From: Haplomitrium mnioides | Lineage: Eukaryota; Marchantiophyta; Haplomitriopsida; Calobryales | Direction of reading: 5' to 3' | Assembly: GCA_049999725.1 (NCBI GenBank) | Contig: JBNGIS010016937.1 | Span: 1 to 20,916, forward strand | DNA: 20,916 nt | Shown here: one piece after another, positions 18,713 through 20,916 of the stretch | How positions within the stretch are numbered: the stretch's first letter is position 1 | How the letters are laid out: each line of letters begins with the position of its first letter | Notes under the pieces: model-generated | Database searches by the model: none | What the model was told of the DNA's origin: nothing | The model's input: the letters and a program-made list of their open reading frames with translations, nothing else | Translations under genes and position numbers: made by a program

Positions 18713-20916
18713 TGTTTGCTCTAGCATAAAATTTTTGTTTAATTTGTAGGTATAATTGTTGGATTTTTGTGGTCTTAGAATAGTCTCTAACCATATTACA
18801 CGTTCATATGAAAACAAATTAAAAAAAATTTGGTGTTTTAATTAAATTTGATCTTTTCAATATTTTTACCAAAAAAACAAAGAATTTCATTACAATTTAC
18901 ATGCATGTATTTCATTTCCATCAAAAAAACTTGTTGAAAATGCAAAAACAAAAAAAAAAAACTTTCAATTTTTTTTATGAAAAATACCGGCAGCTTTCTT
19001 ATATTTAAAACCAAAACTCATCATTTTCTTACCAAAAAAATAGTTCCTATTTTCAGTAGTACATTTTTAGTTCATACTAGCAACTGTTATATTCAATTGG
19101 TAGTCAACTTGTTCAAAAATATGAGATGCTTGTATGAAACTTGTTCATAGAAAATGCAACCAAATACATAAATATATGAGAGAGTAGTTGGTATATCATG
19201 TCGGTGATGATTTAAAATCATGAAATTTGAGGTACTTAGATGATGTAGCAGCATGTAGTTTTCAAACATACACAATTGGGGTTCTTTTACTTTGGGAGGG
19301 CAAGAAAATCAACTATGTGGAACAAAATTTATCAAAATGATTCACTCATGATGTTTAACAACCTCTCTGGTTAATTCTACCTTTCTTGAAATCATCAATA
19401 CCTCCATTAGCTCTTAAGCAAACTATATTTGAATGGGTCTTATTTTAAACAAAACCAAACTCTTGAGACCAAAATAAATTGTAGATAAATCTCTTCATAA
19501 AACCCAAGGCCAAAACATGTTTACCAAATCCACTAATAATCAAATATAGATCTTCCTCACAATCTATTAAGTGATGTCATTTTCAACGAGGGTAGTTTTA
19601 CCATTAGTACTTTCATGTATCGTTTATCTTATGAGCCATACTTCTTTCTTTGTAATGTAATAAACCTCCCAATGTTGTTGTCAATAGAGGCAATGTGAAC
19701 ATCTCTTTGAACCCTAACCCATTTTGTTGATGTTACACAAGCATCAACAACCTATTCTATTAGCCAAATGCCTCTCTTTGACTTTGTTTATGAACACTAT
19801 ATGAACCTCTCCATACACCAAACACTTCTTTGTACTAAGATCATTCCACATTATAAGCAAAATAGAAGGACTGATTCACTAAAGGCTCCAATTTCTTGCT
19901 TTGTTGCTTCACGATTGATCCTCAAATGGTTTTCTACCTTGCAAAACTCTAACTATGGTAGTGTTACTTAACCTTGTCTATTTGTCAAGGATGTCAACTA
20001 ACTCTAAGACACCAAGCTTGGTGACAAGTTCTTCCCTTGTCTACTCAAGTAGGTTTCTTTTAATTTCCCTTATTTCAAGAACTCAACAATTATAATTTCT
20101 CTTATTAGTCTTCTTACATGATCTCCTCAACTTGATCTCAAGCTAGTCACTTTGCGCTCACTACCAAATGTGATCTTAATCTACCCTAACCAACCAGAAT
20201 TATACAATCTCCCTAAAGCATATGTAGCATAGAAAGAAGCATCACGCTTACTTATCAATTAATCTTATTCAACTCTTTAACCTTTGCACATCAATAGGTA
20301 GAATTTTCAGTATGCCATAAGTTAATTTCATTATGATCTTTCTATTTCTACGTCAACTTTCTACGCTCTCTCACTCTACCAAAAAAGCAAATCTTTCAAC
20401 AAGCTCAAACAATATTCTTTTAAAAAAAATAAAATAAATAACAATGTTTTACTTCAAATAGAGCCTTATATATAAAAATCTTTGGCTTCATAGTGTCATC
20501 AATGAAAAGATGTGTCTACTCAAGTAGTGTACTTCCAATGTTTGATTGGAGAGCTAGCCTCTCCACTTCTAAGCATTAAAAATATTAATTACACATGTCT
20601 TTTTTGGAACAAAGCACTTGTCTCTCTTTCTCTTAAGATTGTATGTCTTTTGCATCTTATCTATCCTTGAACCTTGATTGGCGATGAAAGATCTGCGGAT
20701 GATGCTATTCCAGAGATGCTTTTCTTCATAGTTAGCCCCTTCTTTGATGAAAACTATCTTTAAATAGCCGCCACTTTGAATTAGAAACAAGCTACTCAAA
20801 ACAAGAACCTTTTTTTGTTTTTTACAAAAAAAACATGGTTTTTGAGCTCAAGAAACAAAGAAACCGAGGTTATTTTTTAAAAACAAAAAGTACATGAGTT
20901 TTTTAGCTTTATTTTT
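18713..20916. other. AT-rich stretch without a convincing feature
   Basis: There are several short frames, none with a clear family motif. At 19275-19093 (minus) the peptide YIYVFGCIFYEQVSYKHLIF faintly recalls the copia integrase C-terminal FGC.AY.HVP block, but the neighbouring sequence does not support it. A minus-strand frame at 20799-20569 (KIVFIKEGANYEEKHLWNS) is protein-like in composition, but I cannot assign it. No RNA gene, ordered repeat or inverted repeat was seen. Confidence 0.45.

Noticed and set aside
19093-19275. Possible copia integrase C-terminal fragment (FGC.FYEQV)
   Set aside because: Only one short block resembles the family; the expected upstream and downstream motifs are absent in all frames.

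Overview
The window reads as repeat-rich nuclear DNA of a plant. It is AT-rich, has no bacterial-style operons, tRNAs, rRNAs or recognisable intact host gene, and consists mostly of decayed transposable elements and degenerate tandem repeats. Plant origin rests mainly on the Ty1/copia elements with a UBN2-like gag. The animal-style L1 ORF1 and the DUF7869-like gene hint at a non-flowering land plant (fern, gymnosperm, lycophyte or moss), but that is inference and not proven here. Every protein remnant I can identify is broken by stops, frameshifts or lost key residues. Many apparent ORFs begin at TTG or come from simple repeats, so they are not annotated as genes.

Layout. 1-2681 (minus strand): gag, protease, GAG-pre-integrase and integrase of a dead Ty1/copia retrotransposon (copy A), running off the left edge before the reverse transcriptase. 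2682-3985: non-coding stretch, possibly its leader. 3986-4133: a candidate primer binding site and LTR fragment. 4134-7895: a distinct, more GC-rich block with two L1-like (non-LTR) remnants on the plus strand. Each carries only an ORF1-type protein (coiled coil plus RNA-binding domain), and the two are bounded by three (CT)n tracts at 4134, 6669 and 7744; the last tract contains a 10-N assembly gap and runs into (AT)n. 8244-8950: a 707-bp foldback element with 99-bp inverted arms about 94% identical. 8957-9500 (minus): the RNase H end of a second copia element (copy B). 9501-11823: nothing identifiable. 11824-12286: a 222-bp tandem duplication. 12998-13633: an array of degenerate palindromic units around TCCATGCATGCATGGA. 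14861-18344 (plus): a heavily decayed gene related to the uncharacterised DUF7869 family, split by a seven-unit minisatellite with an approximately 90-bp period (15996-16600). 18638-18712: a short second patch of the palindromic motif. 18713-20916: AT-rich DNA without a convincing feature.

There is no working pathway here. The two points most worth following are (i) the L1-like ORF1-only units that begin and end at CT microsatellites, which could be CT-tailed or CT-targeted half-LINEs, and (ii) the DUF7869-like gene with related palindromic repeats on both sides, which could be the remains of an undescribed DNA transposon.
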